The position numbers and the translations under genes were made by a program. Of a stretch of DNA of 8,129 bases, positions 7,639 through 8,129 are shown in pieces. This stretch comes from Flavobacteriales bacterium (GTDB lineage: Bacteria > Bacteroidota > Bacteroidia > Flavobacteriales_F > PHOS-HE28). The DNA lies in the NCBI GenBank assembly GCA_020854015.1, contig JADZGG010000345.1, positions 1 to 8,129 of the forward strand, read 5' to 3'. Numbering within the stretch: the stretch's first letter is position 1; each line of letters opens with the position of its first letter. The notes below the pieces were generated by a model. It had not been told where the DNA came from, searched no databases, and worked only from the letters and a program-made list of their open reading frames with translations.

Positions 7639-8127
7639 TCAGCGGCGGAGCAACTTTCCCAAGCGCTCCATGAGATCCTGATTGTAAACCGGGGAAAGCA
7701 CCAAGTCCTCCCCATTGCTCAAGCGCAGCAGGATGAGGTCGTGCTTGGCATTAGGCATGGTGTCCACGATCCGGCGACCCAATCCGAAGGTCAGCGTTCG
7801 CAAGCCGATGTCAACGGTACAAAAGCGCACAAAGTCACGCTCCCGTTGCTTGGCTTGCTCCTCGGTCATTCCCACCTCCATTTTCTGGCGGAGCTTCTGC
7901 CGGAGATAGTCCCGAGCCGCTGACCGATCGATGAGGCTCGCGTCCAGCATGTTATCCCGCTTGAGCACCAGCCGGTCCTTCCGCTTGACGAGCACCAACT
8001 GATCGGTCTCGATCGTATAGACGGCGTTGACAGACCTGTCCTGAAGGAAAGTGAACAGGAGGCCGAGAAATGCAACGGCCCCAAAAACGAACAGAAGTCG
8101 CCAATCACCGGACCTCGCTCCGATCAC
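7639..8127 (-). CDS. Membrane-anchored small protein with probable bacterial PH-like domain, N-terminus possibly incomplete
   Basis: The visible part is 162 residues. Residues ~8-27 form one transmembrane helix (DWRLLFVFGAVAFLGLLFTF). The rest alternates short beta-strand-like stretches (AVYTIETDQLVLVKRKDRLVL; TVDIGLRTLTFGLGRRIVDTM; HDLILLRLSNGEDLVLSP) with a charged helical segment (~70-95), and ends with a short helix (NQDLMERLGKLL). The terminal pattern of a strand, a Gly turn, 'LSP' and a final helix resembles bacterial PH domains. These usually act in membrane-linked or protein-binding roles, but no enzyme motif is present and I cannot state a function. The first in-frame start is GTG at 8127, two bases from the window edge, so the true start may be further upstream. 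It converges on the M23 peptidase gene, 103 bp away, and is not co-transcribed with it. Confidence 0.7.
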   Translation of the reverse strand: MIGARSGDWRLLFVFGAVAFLGLLFTFLQDRSVNAVYTIETDQLVLVKRKDRLVLKRDNMLDASLIDRSAARDYLRQKLRQKMEVGMTEEQAKQRERDFVRFCTVDIGLRTLTFGLGRRIVDTMPNAKHDLILLRLSNGEDLVLSPVYNQDLMERLGKLLRR

Positions 8128-8129
8128 CA

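Overview
The window looks like chromosomal DNA of a member of the Bacteroidota, probably a GC-rich lineage near the Flavobacteriales. The evidence is a secreted gingipain-like protein with a Cys-rich 'PGT.C' module of the kind seen in type IX-secreted proteins, a fused OlsF-type aminolipid acyltransferase, a TTG-N19-TAnnTTTG promoter of the Bacteroidota type, and the absence of clear Shine-Dalgarno sequences. The placement is inferred from gene content and style, not from a marker gene. I see no tRNA, rRNA, CRISPR array, insertion sequence or phage gene.

Layout. Four genes lie head to tail on the minus strand and fill positions 6462 down to 1: a lipoprotein related to dipeptidyl peptidase III (6462-4792), a three-helix membrane protein with a transglutaminase-like domain (4757-3834), an OlsF-type bifunctional acyltransferase (3783-1996), and a large secreted C25/gingipain-fold protein with fibronectin III domains (1912 to beyond position 1). 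The first three are separated by only 34 and 50 bp and are plausibly one operon. The fourth follows after 83 bp and may be co-transcribed or have its own promoter. The secreted gene is uninterrupted over 637 codons and runs off the left edge, so its C-terminus is not visible.

A 167-bp divergent intergenic region (6463-6629) separates this cluster from a plus-strand M23/LysM cell-wall peptidase (6630-7535). Its promoter-like sequence ends about 9 bases before the start codon. A convergent 103-bp gap then leads to a minus-strand, membrane-anchored small protein with a probable bacterial PH-like domain (7639-8127), whose N-terminus may lie outside the window.

Working together. Every protein is predicted to act at or outside the inner membrane: aminolipid synthesis, a probably periplasmic transglutaminase-like enzyme, a lipid-anchored metallopeptidase, a secreted adhesin-like or pseudo-protease protein, and a peptidoglycan hydrolase. 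The theme is the cell envelope. I found no clear evidence of a defence, mobile or biosynthetic system. The most unusual points are the apparent loss of the catalytic residues in the C25-like protein, the pentapeptide HEVAH zinc motif in the M49-like lipoprotein, and the clustering of that lipoprotein with a transglutaminase-like protein and OlsF.
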